A stretch of 64,000 bases of DNA from a virus, in the IMG/VR virus record IMGVR_UViG_3300044624_002978, positions 279,545-343,544 of that record; one strand, written 5' to 3'. The position numbers were made by a program, and so were the translations under genes. Below, piece by piece: positions 63,545 through 64,000 of the stretch; position 1 is the stretch's first letter; the number at the start of each line of letters is the position of its first letter. The notes below the pieces were generated by a model. It ran no database searches. It had not been told where the DNA came from and saw only the letters and a list, made by a program, of their open reading frames with translations.

Positions 63545-64000
63545 ATGGCTTATCGAATAATATTAAGAAGAGACACCACTCAAAATTGGGAATCTAATAA
63601 TCCCGTATTACTTTCGGGCGAACCTGGGTATGAAACGGACACTGGAATACTAAGAGTCGGTGATGGACTAACAACTTGGAAGGATCTAAATCCATATTAT
63701 GGTGTTACAGGACCGATTGGTGTTACAGGTTCCACTGGAGCTACTGGAGCAATGGGAGTTACTGGAGCTACTGGACCTTCAGGAGGACCGGTTGGAGCTA
63801 CTGGACCGGTTGGAGCTACTGGAGCAATAGGAGCTACTGGAGCAATAGGAGCTACTGGAGCAATAGGAGCTACTGGAGAAGTTGGAGCTACTGGAGCAAT
63901 AGGAGCTACTGGAGCAATAGGAGCTACTGGAGCAATAGGAGCTACTGGAGCAATAGGAGCTACTGGAGCAATAGGAGCTACTGGAGCAATAGGAGCTACT
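63545..64000 (+). CDS. Tail fibre, N-terminal part with collagen-like repeats (runs off window)
   Basis: 152 codons in the window. [38 protein letters not shown] (split: about 4-41) is the N-terminal domain known from phage tropism-determinant and hyaluronidase-type fibres; it is followed by Gly-X-Y repeats (GATGAI) typical of trimeric phage collagens. Late promoter. The receptor-binding tip is outside the window. Confidence 0.85.
   Translation, partial: MAYRIILRRDTTQNWESNNPVLLSGEPGYETDTGILRVGDGLTTWKDLNPYYGVTGPIGVTGSTGATGAMGVTGATGPSGGPVGATGPVGATGAIGATGAIGATGAIGATGEVGATGAIGATGAIGATGAIGATGAIGATGAIGATGAIGAT
63784..64000 (+). repeat. 18-bp tandem repeats coding collagen-like GATGAI
   Basis: GGAGCTACTGGAGCAATA units repeat to the window edge. 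Confidence 0.9.

Noticed and set aside
63545-64000. Diversity-generating retroelement suggested by the Mtd-like fibre N terminus
   Set aside because: No reverse transcriptase or template/variable repeat in the window; this domain is common on other fibres.

Overview
The window is a 64 kb piece of a large AT-rich tailed-phage genome whose host is very probably a member of the Bacteroidota. Three things point there. More than 40 promoters have the Bacteroidota -33/-7 form (T-run plus ATCTGAA, then TANNTTTG). One secreted protein ends in a type IX secretion sorting domain. Start sites have weak Shine-Dalgarno sequences. Short overlapping genes, lysins, holin-like proteins, a phage sigma factor, homing endonucleases, a collagen-like tail fibre and a huge tRNA array identify it as phage. 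N-terminal tags like the T4 capsid-targeting peptide suggest T4-type head assembly, but no capsid, portal, terminase or protease gene is present here.

Layout. (1) 0-27 kb, early region: about 65 small genes, mostly plus strand, in operons of one to six genes, each with its own early promoter and usually an intrinsic terminator. Recognisable products are a rhomboid protease (4876), a RadA-like ATPase (10810), a DUF932-like protein (11888), a DUF4313-like protein, a DUF2693-like protein, lipoproteins and many membrane microproteins. Two minus-strand lysin genes (CHAP, 8386; SLT, 9866) are exceptions with late-type promoters. Intergenic DNA carries two repeat families: a CACCGT-N5-ACGGTG palindrome and a CATAGTATG dyad. 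(2) 24.2-24.9 kb: a first RNA cluster of tRNA-like molecules plus a structured RNA. (3) 27.0-27.8 kb: non-coding DNA with G/C-run hairpins and ATAAGTCATAAT iterons, a candidate origin or control region. (4) 28.8-45 kb, late region: many proteins share an N-terminal MKxIKxFExF tag and follow a GATATATAG motif. This region also holds a sigma-70-like factor (itself early), Dps-like, HldE-like, RNase H-like, zinc-peptidase and cREC proteins, a LamG adhesin and two secreted CAP-like proteins. (5) 39.7-56.1 kb: about 32 canonical tRNA genes, covering 19 amino acids plus two CAU elongator-type genes and two initiator tRNAs. With them are about a dozen tRNA-like molecules with abnormal bodies, highly structured RNA spacers, two homing endonucleases and a YqeY protein. 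(6) 56.2-64 kb: envelope and secretion genes (T9SS-sorted dockerin/cohesin protein, holin-like proteins, CsgG-like protein, repeat-rich outer-membrane protein, C-type lectin split by LamG), then a collagen-like tail fibre.

How it may work together (inference). Host RNA polymerase reads the T-run/TANNTTTG promoters early, including that of the phage sigma factor. The sigma factor or another late factor then reads GATATATAG promoters. Late proteins tagged at the N terminus would be carried into the prohead and trimmed at (I/L)xE sites. The tRNA array supplies almost a full decoding set, including initiation. The unusual tRNA-like and structured RNAs transcribed with it have no obvious known counterpart and are the best candidate for an undescribed system, together with the breadth of the tag family.
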